DNA of 64,000 bases from Natrinema sp. SYSU A 869 (GTDB lineage: Archaea > Halobacteriota > Halobacteria > Halobacteriales > Natrialbaceae). Shown here one piece after another: positions 40,018 to 51,560 of the stretch. Within the stretch, counting starts at the first letter, position 1. Each line of letters begins with the position of its first letter. The stretch is taken from contig NZ_CP082249.1 in assembly GCF_019879105.1 (NCBI RefSeq), forward strand, positions 2,418,001 to 2,482,000, given 5' to 3'. Under the pieces are notes generated by a model that saw only the letters and a list, made by a program, of their open reading frames with translations, did no database searches and was not told the origin of the DNA. The position numbers and the translations under genes were made by a program.

Positions 40018-41010
40018 ATGAACACGCTTTTGCTGGACAGCGACGACGTCGACGAGCTCGCGCGACTGTCCGATGTCATCGACGCGGTCGAACAAGCCTT
40101 CGGAGCGTTCGAGCGGGGGACCACCCAGATGCCCGCCAAGTCCTATATCGACCTCCCGCAGTACAACGGCGACTTCCGGTCGATGCCCGCCTATCTCGAC
40201 ACGGGCGAGTGGGACGCCGCCGGGCTGAAGTGGGTCAACGTCCACCCCGACAACCCCGCGGACCACGACCTGCCGACGGTGCTGGGGACGATGATCTACT
40301 CCGATCCCGAGACCGCGTTCCCGCTGGCGATTATGGACGGGACGACGCTGACGATGAAGCGGACAGGGGCCGCCGCGGCCGTCGCCACTGACTACCTCGC
40401 CGTCGAGGACGCCTCGAGCCTCGGTCTCGTCGGGGCCGGCGTCCAGTCGTACACCCAACTCGAGGCGATCAGCGAGGTCCGTCCGATTGCGGAAGTCGTC
40501 GTCTCGGACCCCGACGAGGAGCGCGTCCAGCGGTTCGTCGATACCTTCGAGGACCGGTTCGACATCCGCGGAGGCTCGATTTCAGAGGCGGGTCACTGCG
40601 ACGTGCTCTCGACCGTGACGCCCGTCGAGGATCCGATCGTGGGACTCGAGGATATCGGCGAGCACACGCACATCAACGCCATCGGAGCCGACGCGGCAGG
40701 GAAACACGAACTGCACGACGAACTGTTGGGGGCAGCCCGGATCGTGATCGACGACCACGAGCAGTGTACTCACTCGGGTGAGATCAACGTCCCCTACGGC
40801 GAGGGGATCCTGACCGATGCGGACATCCACGGCGAGATCGGCGAACTCGTCGTCGGTGCGACGGACGGGCGGACCGAAGAGACCGGTATCACGGTTTTTG
40901 ATTCGACCGGGCTCGCGATTCAAGACGTTGCGGCCGCTCGAGTTGTTTACGAGACCGCCCGGGAGAACGACGCCGGTTACGGGTTCGGGATGATCGATAC
41001 CGGTCAGTAG
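40018..41010 (+). CDS. Ornithine cyclodeaminase / alanine dehydrogenase family protein
   Basis: 330 residues from the ATG at 40018 (MNTLLLDSDDV); an ATG at 40003 would add five. Landmarks are 'QMPAKSYIDLPQYNGDFRSMPAYL', 'AAGLKWVNVHPDNP', 'GTTLTMKRTGAAAAVAT' and the NAD loop 'LGLVGAGVQSYTQLEAI'. This is the mu-crystallin/OCD fold. Archaeal members are mostly alanine dehydrogenases, so NAD-linked alanine oxidation is the likeliest reaction, with ornithine cyclodeaminase as the alternative. It stands alone. Confidence 0.9.
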   Translation: MNTLLLDSDDVDELARLSDVIDAVEQAFGAFERGTTQMPAKSYIDLPQYNGDFRSMPAYLDTGEWDAAGLKWVNVHPDNPADHDLPTVLGTMIYSDPETAFPLAIMDGTTLTMKRTGAAAAVATDYLAVEDASSLGLVGAGVQSYTQLEAISEVRPIAEVVVSDPDEERVQRFVDTFEDRFDIRGGSISEAGHCDVLSTVTPVEDPIVGLEDIGEHTHINAIGADAAGKHELHDELLGAARIVIDDHEQCTHSGEINVPYGEGILTDADIHGEIGELVVGATDGRTEETGITVFDSTGLAIQDVAAARVVYETARENDAGYGFGMIDTGQ

Positions 41011-41089
41011 GCGGTCCGTTCGCCGGCCGACGAACAGACGATGCGACCCGCGCGTCAGTTCTTGACCGGAATGCTGTGCGTATCGACCG

Positions 41090-42529
41090 TTAGTCGTCCG
41101 ACTCCGTCACGCGGGGCTTCTCGCCGGCGTCGGCTCCAAACGCTGTTTCACGGAGATCAGCTTCGATTTCCTCGAGCGACCGTCCCTTCGTCTCGGGGAC
41201 GAGCCGATAACAGAAGACCAGCGCGAGCAAGGAGAGCGCGCCGTACAGCCAGAACGTTCCGGTCTGGCCAATGCCGTCGACCAGCCGGAGGAAGGTCAGC
41301 GAGACGAGCAGGTTGCCGGCCCAGTTGACGACGGTAACGACGCCCATCGCCGTGCCGCGAACCTCCATCGGGTAGATCTCAGAGATCATGAGCCAGAAGA
41401 CCGGTCCGAGCCCAATCGCGAAGAACGCGACGTACAGCATCAGGCTCCCGGTTGCAATCCAGCCGATCGCGCCCGAGAGGCCGGGCAGGTAGAACGCGAT
41501 TCCGAGGACGGCGAGCATGAGGGTCATTCCGCCGAGTCCTGTGAGTAAGAGCGGTCGGCGGCCGGTGCGGTCGATCAACAGCACCGCAACGATGGTCATA
41601 ACGACGTTGACGACGCCGATACCGACGGTCGCGAGGATCGAGGCGGTGTCCGCGAAGCCGGTCGACTCGAGGATCGTCGGTGCGTAGTACATGACCGTAT
41701 TGACGCCGGTGACCTGCTGGAATGCTGCCAGCCCGACGCCGACGATCAACATTGGCCGCACCCACGCCTCGAGCAGGTCACGGAGCGTTCCGGACTCGGT
41801 TCGGACCGTCTTTTTGATCTCGTGGAGTTCGTCCTCGACTTGCTGCTCGACGCGGGTACTGGCGAGTACCTCGCGAGCGTCGCTCTCACGACCGTGCTCG
41901 TAGAGCCAGCGGGGGCTCTCGGGCATGAACAGCATTCCAACGAACAGAACTGCGGCAGGGACCATGCCGAGGCCAAGCATCCAGCGCCACTCGCCGCCAT
42001 TGGAGAACGCGAAGTTTACGAGGTACGCGATGAGGATACCGCTGGTGATCGTCAGCTGATTCAGCGAGACCAGCGACCCGCGTATTTCCGGCGGTGAGAT
42101 CTCCGAAATGTACAGTGGACCGACGACTGAGGCGAAGCCAACGCCGATCCCGTCGACGATTCGACCGACGATCAGTACCTCGACGGTCGGCGCGATCGCC
42201 ATGATGAACGATCCGACGAAGAAGACGACGGCTCCGACGAGTATGAGGCGTCGTCGACCGAGCCGATCCGCGAGCCGACCGCCCAGCGCCGCCCCGATGA
42301 TCGCGCCGATCATCGCCCCGCTGACGATGATCCCCTCGATCAAGGAGGCGTTTATCGAATACCCGAAGACGGTCGCCAGTTCGAACGTATTTCGAATGTA
42401 CAACATCGCGCCGGAGATGACGCCAGTGTCAAACCCGAACAGTAGTCCGTTGAGCGCGGCCAACGCCGCGACGACGTAGATAAACGAGTTTCGCTCGTTG
42501 CCGGTCGCTCCTGTGCGTGTCGTTGACAT
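41090..42529 (-). CDS. Sugar-porter MFS transporter
   Basis: 479 residues with twelve predicted helices. Sugar-porter signatures are 'FGFDTGVISGAMLYI', 'GGRLADRLGRRRLI', 'GRIVDGIGVGFASVVGPLYISEISPPEIRG', 'PESPRWLYEHGRE', 'QQVTGVNTVMYYAPTI' and the final 'VPETKGRSLEEIE'. It should move a monosaccharide or inositol-like substrate with H+ or Na+. ATG 42529 was selected because the preceding frame (MWTRIV...) is unrelated. An AT-rich promoter region lies at 42537-42575. Confidence 0.93.
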   Translation of the reverse strand: MSTTRTGATGNERNSFIYVVAALAALNGLLFGFDTGVISGAMLYIRNTFELATVFGYSINASLIEGIIVSGAMIGAIIGAALGGRLADRLGRRRLILVGAVVFFVGSFIMAIAPTVEVLIVGRIVDGIGVGFASVVGPLYISEISPPEIRGSLVSLNQLTITSGILIAYLVNFAFSNGGEWRWMLGLGMVPAAVLFVGMLFMPESPRWLYEHGRESDAREVLASTRVEQQVEDELHEIKKTVRTESGTLRDLLEAWVRPMLIVGVGLAAFQQVTGVNTVMYYAPTILESTGFADTASILATVGIGVVNVVMTIVAVLLIDRTGRRPLLLTGLGGMTLMLAVLGIAFYLPGLSGAIGWIATGSLMLYVAFFAIGLGPVFWLMISEIYPMEVRGTAMGVVTVVNWAGNLLVSLTFLRLVDGIGQTGTFWLYGALSLLALVFCYRLVPETKGRSLEEIEADLRETAFGADAGEKPRVTESDD

Positions 42530-42709
42530 CGGTACTATGTAGAAATATTGTTTCATACCGTAGTTAACAAACCTAACGATACGCGTCCACACAGGGAAGA
42601 GGTGTAGCGGTCGTATTCAGCGCGCCATACGGGTCAGTATCGGTGTTCTAAAGGCAGCTCTGTGGCTCTGACTCGAATTAGGTACCAACGGATCCTCACT
42701 GAGACTCAG

Positions 42710-43465
42710 TCAGCTTTTGATCCGCCGCGGAATCGAGCCCGTCATCGATAGTTCGTCGGCGTAGTGGACGATCGGATCGCCAATCGGCATCGGTAATCCG
42801 TTGGCCTCGAGCATCGTGTTCTCGCGGATCGTCACCACGGCCGGCTGGAGCGGCCACGGATCGTGTGCGATCTCGCCGGTCAGGACCCCGTCGGCGTCCG
42901 GGGCGTAGAACCGACGACGCGCCGTAAGCCAGTGCTCGAGCGTATCCGGTTCGGTGGTGAAGACGTCGCCGTCGGGTCGGTAGGTCGCGGCGAATCTGGC
43001 GGGAACGCCGCCCGTCGTCTCCCGGCGTTCGCTTTCGAAGGCCACGTGGTTCTCAGTGGCCCCGACCCGTGTTCGGGCGTGATAGACGGGCAATCTCGTC
43101 GTCCGCCCGACAGTCGCGGCGACGAACGCGTTTCCAACGTCGATGCTGAAGAAAAACAGACCGGGATCGCCCCGATACCGAACGTATGTCCGGACATTGA
43201 GTTCAGCGAAGGCCAGCCGAGTGATCGACGGCGCCCCACGAAGTCCCACGTTCGTGAGCACGAACGGGAGGACGCTCACCCAGGCGTGACCATCCCGCGT
43301 CTCGAGCGTCAACCGGCTGGGCACGTGCGGGCGAAGGGCGTCCGGATCGACTGGCCAGTGGACGAACAATCCGTCACGCCAGGTCATCGAGACGACGTGT
43401 GGTGCTTTCGGCGACGACCCATCTGCGAATGTCCATCGAAAGGGGTCCGTACGTTGTGCGTTCAT
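42710..43465 (-). CDS. DUF2071 (YqjF-like) protein
   Basis: 251 residues starting MNAQRTDPFRWTFADG. Family motifs are 'MTWRDGLFVHWPVDPDALRPHVPSRL', 'AWVSVLPFVLTNVGLRG' and 'ELNVRTYVRY...GLFFFSID', the beta-rich acetoacetate-decarboxylase-like fold of DUF2071. The biochemical role is not established. It lies downstream of the rhodopsin gene on the same strand (98 bp gap), so co-transcription is possible. Start at 43465 because the in-frame codon at 43477 is TTG. Confidence 0.88.
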   Translation of the reverse strand: MNAQRTDPFRWTFADGSSPKAPHVVSMTWRDGLFVHWPVDPDALRPHVPSRLTLETRDGHAWVSVLPFVLTNVGLRGAPSITRLAFAELNVRTYVRYRGDPGLFFFSIDVGNAFVAATVGRTTRLPVYHARTRVGATENHVAFESERRETTGGVPARFAATYRPDGDVFTTEPDTLEHWLTARRRFYAPDADGVLTGEIAHDPWPLQPAVVTIRENTMLEANGLPMPIGDPIVHYADELSMTGSIPRRIKS

Positions 43466-43563
43466 CCTCGAATCCAACGGATGCTGTCCCGACTCTACGA
43501 CGGACCTGTGTATAAAATAGATAGCTTGCTGTCAGTTCCGATGGCGGTTCGGTCGAGTCGCTG

Positions 43564-44328
43564 TCAGTCGGCCGGCTCGACCGCGGACTCCTCGGACTTC
43601 TCGAGGGTGACGCCGTCCGAGCCGTCGTCGCCTCCATCGGTCGATTTGAGTCCGGCGATCACCTGATCGGTCGCGTCGGTCGCCCGTAACACCAGGACAC
43701 CGAACCCGATTCGGGCGAGGATGTCGAGATACGAGGCGACGAAGATACCGCCGAACGCGTCGAGTAGCCCCAGTCCCTGCCGCGAGACGAACCCCATGAC
43801 GAGGTAGAACACCCAGAGCAAGAGCAGCAGGTTCCGGAGCTTGCCGTAGAGGAGGACTCGCTCACCATTTTGCTGGCCGGAGCGTTTCGTGATCGGCCAG
43901 ATCATCAGGACGACGATCGCCACGAGGGAGACGATCGTTACGATCCCGGCGACGGTGTTCAAGGGAGGATCGAGGAGGTAGCGAACGGCTGTCGATCCGA
44001 CCCACGCCACGCTCAGGACGATCGCGACGGCCAGTTGCCGTCTGGTCGCCCCGGCGATCAGCCCGGCGACGAAGACCATGATCGGCGTCGCGATCACGTA
44101 GTCGACGTACCGGGTCAGCGGGATCGGCTGGCCGCCCGCCGTCGTGATGCGGAACAATTCGATCGACATGCCGAAGTTCGAGAGTGCGAGCGTCCCGCAC
44201 ATGATCGGTACGGGGAGGTAGTACCGCCGCTTTCCCGCGGGCATCCGGGCGATCCACACGAGGAAGCCGAGGGTCGCCGCCGTCATCGCGTAGAACGCGA
44301 ACTGATAGAGTTGGACTTCGGGTATCAT
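43564..44328 (-). CDS. Sensory-rhodopsin homologue lacking the retinal lysine
   Basis: 254 residues, seven helices, closest in layout to sensory rhodopsin II. Helix C reads 'LTRYVDYVIATPIMVFVAG': R73 and D76 match R72 and D75 of N. pharaonis SRII, and the proton donor position is not acidic. Helix F keeps W172 and Y175. Helix G reads 'ASYLDILARIGFGVLVLRA': Y200 and D202 match Y199 and D201, but the Schiff-base lysine (K205 in SRII, K216 in bacteriorhodopsin) is R206, codon CGA at 43711-43713. T204 is A205, P175 is L176 and W178 is G179. Retinal cannot form a Schiff base with arginine. It overlaps the transducer gene by 4 bp. Confidence 0.92.
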   Translation of the reverse strand: MIPEVQLYQFAFYAMTAATLGFLVWIARMPAGKRRYYLPVPIMCGTLALSNFGMSIELFRITTAGGQPIPLTRYVDYVIATPIMVFVAGLIAGATRRQLAVAIVLSVAWVGSTAVRYLLDPPLNTVAGIVTIVSLVAIVVLMIWPITKRSGQQNGERVLLYGKLRNLLLLLWVFYLVMGFVSRQGLGLLDAFGGIFVASYLDILARIGFGVLVLRATDATDQVIAGLKSTDGGDDGSDGVTLEKSEESAVEPAD

Positions 44329-46580
44329 TGGGACTCACCTCCCTGTCCCGCAGGGGCCACAGTCGAACCGGCCGGCGATGACGAGACGGTGAACTCGTCG
44401 ACGGCGTCAGCGAGATCCGCGGCTCGCTCGTCCAAGCGGGTCGCCTCATCGGAGACGTCAGTAATCGTCGCCGTCGTCTCTTCGGCGGCCGCCGCGGCCT
44501 GTTCGGCCTGCGACGTCGTTTCGTTCGCGACACTTGCGACGTCCTGGACGATCGTCGCCAGCTCTTCGGCGGAACTGGCCTGTTCGTCCGTTGCCTGATC
44601 GATCTCTTGGACGCCAGACGTCACCTGTTCGATCTCCGTCGCGATCCGGTCGAGTTTGGTCGAGAGCGAGTCCACCCGTTCGGTCGCCGACCCGATCGTC
44701 GACTCGGCTTCCTCGATCTGTGTCGCGCTCTCGGTCGCTCGCTGTTGTATCGATTCGATCATGATTTCGACGTCCTCGACTGCCGTCTGGGTCTGCTCTG
44801 CGAGTTCCTTGACCTCATCGGCGACAGCCTGGAACCCGCCGCTTTCGCTCGAGGCACTTTCCGATCGCGCGGACTCGATGGCCGCGTTCAGCGCGAGCAT
44901 GTTGGTCTGGCCGGCGATTTCGTCGATCACCTCGACGATTTCCTGAATCTGTTCGGCCTCTTCGTCCAGCGATCGGATCGTCTGTGCGACGGCTTCCGTC
45001 CGGTCGCTGGCCGCGTGCATCTCCGCGGTCGTCTCCGTCGCCGCCTGCTGACCGTCCGTGGCCAGATCGTCAACCTGACTCGACTGCTCGGCGATGTTAC
45101 TCGTCGCAGCAGCGACCTCCTCGACGGTCGCGGACATCTCCTTGACTTCGGTCGTTGCCACCGAAAGGTCCTCGGCCTGCTTCGAGGACCCGTCCGAGAT
45201 CTCCTGGACCGACGTGCTGACTTCCTGGCTGGCCCGACTGATCTCGTCGGAACTGGTCTGGACTTCGGTACTCGTCCGGGCGACCTCCGCCGAGATCGTC
45301 TTGACCTGTGCAATCGCGGTCTCCAGGTCGACGATCATCTCGTTGAACGCCTCGGCGATCGACACCATCGCCTCGTGGTCCGTTTCGGGCTCGAGGCGCT
45401 GCTCTAAGTTGCCGTCGGCACACGCCGCCATGACATCGCTGTAGCGTTCGGCCTCGGCCTCGAGTTCGCGGTTGCGCTCTTCAGTCTGGTGTTTGGCCTC
45501 GCGAGCGCGTTCGTGCTGGTCCTCGAGATCGGAGAGTGTTTCCCGCAACGAGTCCCGCATCGACGCGAACGAACCGTAGAGGGTCCCGACCTCGTCGACC
45601 CGGTTGGTCTCGAGGTCGACCGTGAGGTCGCCGTCGCCCATCCGTTCGGTCTTGTTCGCGAGTCGGCGGAGATACAGAGAGATGTTGCCGCCGAGGACGA
45701 CCCCGACAAGTCCGAGATGGAGGACGAAGAGCAACAGAACTGCGAGTAGCGACGATGTCGCCGTTTGCTGTGGTCCATAGACGGCTGCTGCGGTATCGTA
45801 GGTCATCACCGTCAGCGATTCGCCGCCGGTGTCGATCGTCGCCGCCGTCGCCGCGAACTCCGTCTCGGAGCCGTCGGGGACGTCGGTCGCGACGCCGTCG
45901 TCGCTCGGCGAGACCGCGGCGAGGACCGCCTCGTCACCGACCGACGCCTCCTGGCCGATCGTCGCGATCGTCTCCCCGTTGGCGTTCGTGACGACCGTAC
46001 GACGCGAGTCTCCCTCGGTCTCGAGGACCGATGCGAACGCGGCGGTCGAGGCGGAGACGGCCACGTACCGTTCGTCATTACCCTCGACGCTCGAGATGAA
46101 CGAGAACACGGACTCGTTGCTCGTTATCGCCTCGTGAGTGGCGCTGGGTCCGTCGGTGCCACCCTGCACGCCGGCCGCCTCGAAGACGTTCTCCCCGACG
46201 GCAGCGTCCGCACTGCTCGCGAGGACGTCCCCGTCGCCGTCGAGATAGTGAATCTCCGTGACTCGGTCCTCGCGCGCGGACTGAGCCGTCGCGAGTCGGT
46301 CACTGATCTCGTCGTTCGTTCCTGTTCGGACGGTCACATCTGCGGTGAGCCCGTCCGTCGTTTCGGCGGTGGTATCGAGCCAGGCCGCCGCGACGTCGCT
46401 GCGGTCGTCGGTTCGATCGCTGAAGTGCTCTTCCGCCGCCGGGCCGACCGTGCCGGAGACGTGACCGAAAAAGAGCGCCGAGACAGCGATCGTCATCACA
46501 ACGACCAACAAGAAAATCAAGCCGATCTTTACACTGTACGTTTCTCTGAACCGATCAGGGAGATAGTCCTCGAGTGCCAT
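44325..46580 (-). CDS. Htr-like methyl-accepting transducer, partner of the rhodopsin homologue
   Basis: 751 residues. TM1 is at about 19-39, an extracytosolic domain of about 235 residues at 40-275, TM2 at 276-298, HAMP from 299, then a long helical signalling domain. The hairpin tip reads 'GQTNMLALNAAIESAR...GGFQAVADEVKELAEQ', the CheA/CheW contact; it has a few extra residues between AR and GF ('SESASSESG'). Rhodopsin transducers of the HtrII group have this two-TM design, and some also sense a ligand outside. The stop overlaps the rhodopsin start (ATGA), so the two proteins are made together and should form a complex. Confidence 0.93.
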   Translation of the reverse strand: MALEDYLPDRFRETYSVKIGLIFLLVVVMTIAVSALFFGHVSGTVGPAAEEHFSDRTDDRSDVAAAWLDTTAETTDGLTADVTVRTGTNDEISDRLATAQSAREDRVTEIHYLDGDGDVLASSADAAVGENVFEAAGVQGGTDGPSATHEAITSNESVFSFISSVEGNDERYVAVSASTAAFASVLETEGDSRRTVVTNANGETIATIGQEASVGDEAVLAAVSPSDDGVATDVPDGSETEFAATAATIDTGGESLTVMTYDTAAAVYGPQQTATSSLLAVLLLFVLHLGLVGVVLGGNISLYLRRLANKTERMGDGDLTVDLETNRVDEVGTLYGSFASMRDSLRETLSDLEDQHERAREAKHQTEERNRELEAEAERYSDVMAACADGNLEQRLEPETDHEAMVSIAEAFNEMIVDLETAIAQVKTISAEVARTSTEVQTSSDEISRASQEVSTSVQEISDGSSKQAEDLSVATTEVKEMSATVEEVAAATSNIAEQSSQVDDLATDGQQAATETTAEMHAASDRTEAVAQTIRSLDEEAEQIQEIVEVIDEIAGQTNMLALNAAIESARSESASSESGGFQAVADEVKELAEQTQTAVEDVEIMIESIQQRATESATQIEEAESTIGSATERVDSLSTKLDRIATEIEQVTSGVQEIDQATDEQASSAEELATIVQDVASVANETTSQAEQAAAAAEETTATITDVSDEATRLDERAADLADAVDEFTVSSSPAGSTVAPAGQGGESQ

Positions 46581-46886
46581 AATGTCAAATGGGTGAGTGT
46601 AGCGCGGTACTGATTGCTGCCTTCGTCTCTACTGCTCACCCGTTCTAATTGAATGTATCGGTAGAACTAATTATCTTGAATGATAGATATTCACTATCCT
46701 GTATCTACGATGAGTACAGACAGTGATACCGGGGTGTACTCCTGCGTCCAAACCCATCAAATAAATGCCAATTGCGTTTTACTACGATGGTAACAGCTAG
46801 CGCTGGCGGATTCGATAGACAAGTGAGAGACGGGCCATCGCTACGGGTCGTCGACTCGGCGTTCGATGGCGAGACGTGGAGATCGC
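46581..46886. other. Upstream region of the transducer operon
   Basis: 306 bp, AT-rich in 46640-46800, unlike the flanks. It must hold the promoter of the transducer/rhodopsin operon, but no TATA box sits at the usual distance; AT-rich words around 46660-46700 suggest a leader of some 80-110 nt. A near-palindrome GAATGATAGATATTC is at 46679-46693. A 27-codon frame (46710) is too short and unsupported. Confidence 0.35.
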
Positions 46887-49589
<2,703 letters not shown>

Positions 49590-49691
49590 TTGCTTATATA
49601 CCTCTAGGATGGGACGCTGCCCTATACCTTTCCATACACTAGCCCGCTCTCCCGCGGTCTCCGGCGACCGTCCTCGAGAACAACGTTTACG

Positions 49692-50189
49692 GTGACCCGC
49701 TGTCAGCTCGAGCTCGTGGGCGAACTCGCACGCGAGACGCAGGAACGGATCCGCGATGCGCTTGCCGATCACATCCCGGCCTCGAGTGGCAGGTCGAACA
49801 CCGGCTCGCCGGCACGCCCGTCGACGTCGCGGGAATCGGTGACTCGCGGCTGGTTCTGATCGAACTCGAGTGGCGGCGGGCCGACCCAGCGGACAACGCA
49901 GCAAAGCTGTTTCGCCACCTCGAGGCGGGGCTTCTCGACGAGTTCGCATCGATCATTGTCTGTCACTGCTTTACCGGATATTACGATCTCGCCTCGGGCG
50001 GCGTCTCCTCGAAGCGGGAGAATGCCGAGTTCGTTGGCTCGACCGCGTCCGCGGCCATCGAGCGGTTCGCGTACTACCCCGTCGAACTGCCCCTTAATCC
50101 GCCCAAGCGGGGCGGCGACCGACCAGAGACGCTTCCCGCGGCCGTCGACGCCGCCGTCGAGGCGATTGCAGGGCACCTTGAATCGTAGC
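49692..50189 (+). pseudogene. Frameshifted small protein with nuclease-like motif
   Basis: Reading from GTG 49692, 'CQLELVGELARETQERIRDALADHIP' continues after a one-base shift at 49775-49780 as 'GLEWQVEHRLAGTPVDVAGIG' and ends 'EAIAGHLES' at 50189, about 165 residues. One more G in CCCGG would join the parts. 'PVDVAGIGDSRLVLIELEWRR' resembles the D-x(n)-E-x-E strand pair of PD-(D/E)xK nucleases; this is a motif-level guess. It lies divergent to leuS and just before the SDR gene. Confidence 0.5.
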
Positions 50190-50258
50190 CCGGACGACCG
50201 GCCGTTGGCGGTTCCGGGAAGCGGGACGTTTTATCCTCGTCCCGGTTCATCTCGAGTC

Positions 50259-51029
50259 ATGGTAGCAGACACCACTGTGTTCGTCACGGGAGCGAGTCAG
50301 GGACTCGGCCGCGAAATCGCTGTCGCGTTCGCCGACGAGGGCGCGAACGTCGCCCTCGCGGCCCGGAGCGACGGGATCGACGAGACTGCAGCGCTGATCG
50401 ACGCGCCCGATCGAACGCTGGCCGTCGAGACCGACGTGACCGATTTCGAGTCGGTCGCCAACGCCGTCGACGAGACCGTCGAGGCCTTCGGCGGCTTGGA
50501 CTGCCTCGTGAACAACGCCGGCATCGCCGGCCCCACCGCGCCGGTCGAGGAGACGACCGACGACGAGTGGCTCGAGACTCTGGACGTCAACGTCATCGGA
50601 ATCGCTCGCGTCACGAGGGCGGCGGCTCCTCACCTCCGCGAGTCGGCACAGGGGAGCGTCATTAACATCTCCTCGATCGGCGGCAAGCGACCGTACGCGA
50701 ATCGGACGCCTTACGCCGCCTCGAAGATGGGCGTGATCGGGCTGACCCGCGCGCTGGCGGCGGAGTTCGGCGACGACGGCGTGACGGTCAACGCGATCTG
50801 TCCTGGGCCAGTCGAGGGCGATCGCATTCGCAACGTCTTCGAACGGCAGGCCGAGAAACAGGGGGTTTCCGCCGAGGTCGTCGAAGACGAAATCCTTGAG
50901 AGCCTCATGATCGACGATCTGGTCCCGCCCGCGGAGGTCGCCGACATGGCCGTTCACCTCGCGAGTTCGGACTCACGGCACGTCACGGGGCAGGATATCA
51001 ACGTCTCCTCGGGCGGAGCGTGGTACTGA
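50259..51029 (+). CDS. Short-chain dehydrogenase/reductase
   Basis: 256 residues starting MVADTTVFVTGASQGLG, with the TGxxxGxG cofactor loop at 10-17, 'NNAGIAG' at 85-91 and the catalytic set S138/S139, Y152 and K156 ('INISSIGG', 'PYAASKMG'). The C-terminus 'VTGQDINVSSGGAWY' is typical of classical SDRs. It resembles 3-oxoacyl-ACP reductase-like and sugar dehydrogenase members; the substrate is open. The ATG at 50259 was chosen at the fold start. Confidence 0.93.
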   Translation: MVADTTVFVTGASQGLGREIAVAFADEGANVALAARSDGIDETAALIDAPDRTLAVETDVTDFESVANAVDETVEAFGGLDCLVNNAGIAGPTAPVEETTDDEWLETLDVNVIGIARVTRAAAPHLRESAQGSVINISSIGGKRPYANRTPYAASKMGVIGLTRALAAEFGDDGVTVNAICPGPVEGDRIRNVFERQAEKQGVSAEVVEDEILESLMIDDLVPPAEVADMAVHLASSDSRHVTGQDINVSSGGAWY

Positions 51030-51078
51030 AAAGTCGGCTCGAATCGGCGGCTCGAGCGACGGTCTATCGGCGAGCGAG

Positions 51079-51498
51079 CTACTCGATGTCGATCTGCTTC
51101 GAGTCCTCGCCGCCCGACACCTTCGGCAGTCGGACCGTCAGTACGCCATTCTCGAACCCGGCGGCCACCGATTCCTCATCGACTGGCTCTGGCAGTCGGA
51201 TCCGACGACTCGCCGATGTTTTGGTCCGCTCGCGCCGGAGATACGTTCCCTCGGCGTCGGCCTCGTCGTCCATCCGGTTGGCCTCGAGGCGGAGCGTGCC
51301 GTCCGAGAGAGTCAGTTCGATGTCGTCGGTCTCGTAGCCGGGCAGGTCGGCCGTGACGACGTACTCCTCGTCCGTGTCAGCGACATCGACGGGCACTGAG
51401 CCCGGTACTTGCAGTCCGCCAGCGGTCATACCCTCCTCGACCTGTCGGCTGACGCGATCGAGCATTTCCTCGATTTCGTTGAACGGGTTTCCTCGCAT
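51079..51498 (-). CDS. Hsp20/alpha-crystallin small heat-shock protein
   Basis: 139 residues starting MRGNPFNEIEEMLDRVSRQ. The alpha-crystallin domain shows 'VPVDVADTDEEYVVTADLPGYETDDIELTL' and 'VAAGFENGVLTVRLPK', the conserved A-x-x-x-n-G-V-L. It holds unfolding proteins under stress. TTTATC lies 25 nt upstream, as for a leaderless heat-shock transcript. Another chaperone, the thermosome, is elsewhere in the window. Confidence 0.95.
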   Translation of the reverse strand: MRGNPFNEIEEMLDRVSRQVEEGMTAGGLQVPGSVPVDVADTDEEYVVTADLPGYETDDIELTLSDGTLRLEANRMDDEADAEGTYLRRERTKTSASRRIRLPEPVDEESVAAGFENGVLTVRLPKVSGGEDSKQIDIE

Positions 51499-51522
51499 GT
51501 ATTGTAGTAGGGTCCCGACGGG

Positions 51523-51528
51523 GATAAA
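51523..51528 (-). promoter_or_regulatory. TATA-like element of the Hsp20 gene
   Basis: TTTATC on the minus strand ends 25 nt before the ATG at 51498. The distance suits a leaderless transcript. No heat-shock operator is recognised around it. Confidence 0.5.
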
Positions 51529-51560
51529 TTCTGCCCGCAGAACGACGACAGAAGGAGCGA

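Noticed and set aside
46710-46793. 27-codon frame MSTDSDTG in the transducer upstream region
   Set aside because: Too short, no promoter or conservation evidence available; likely chance.
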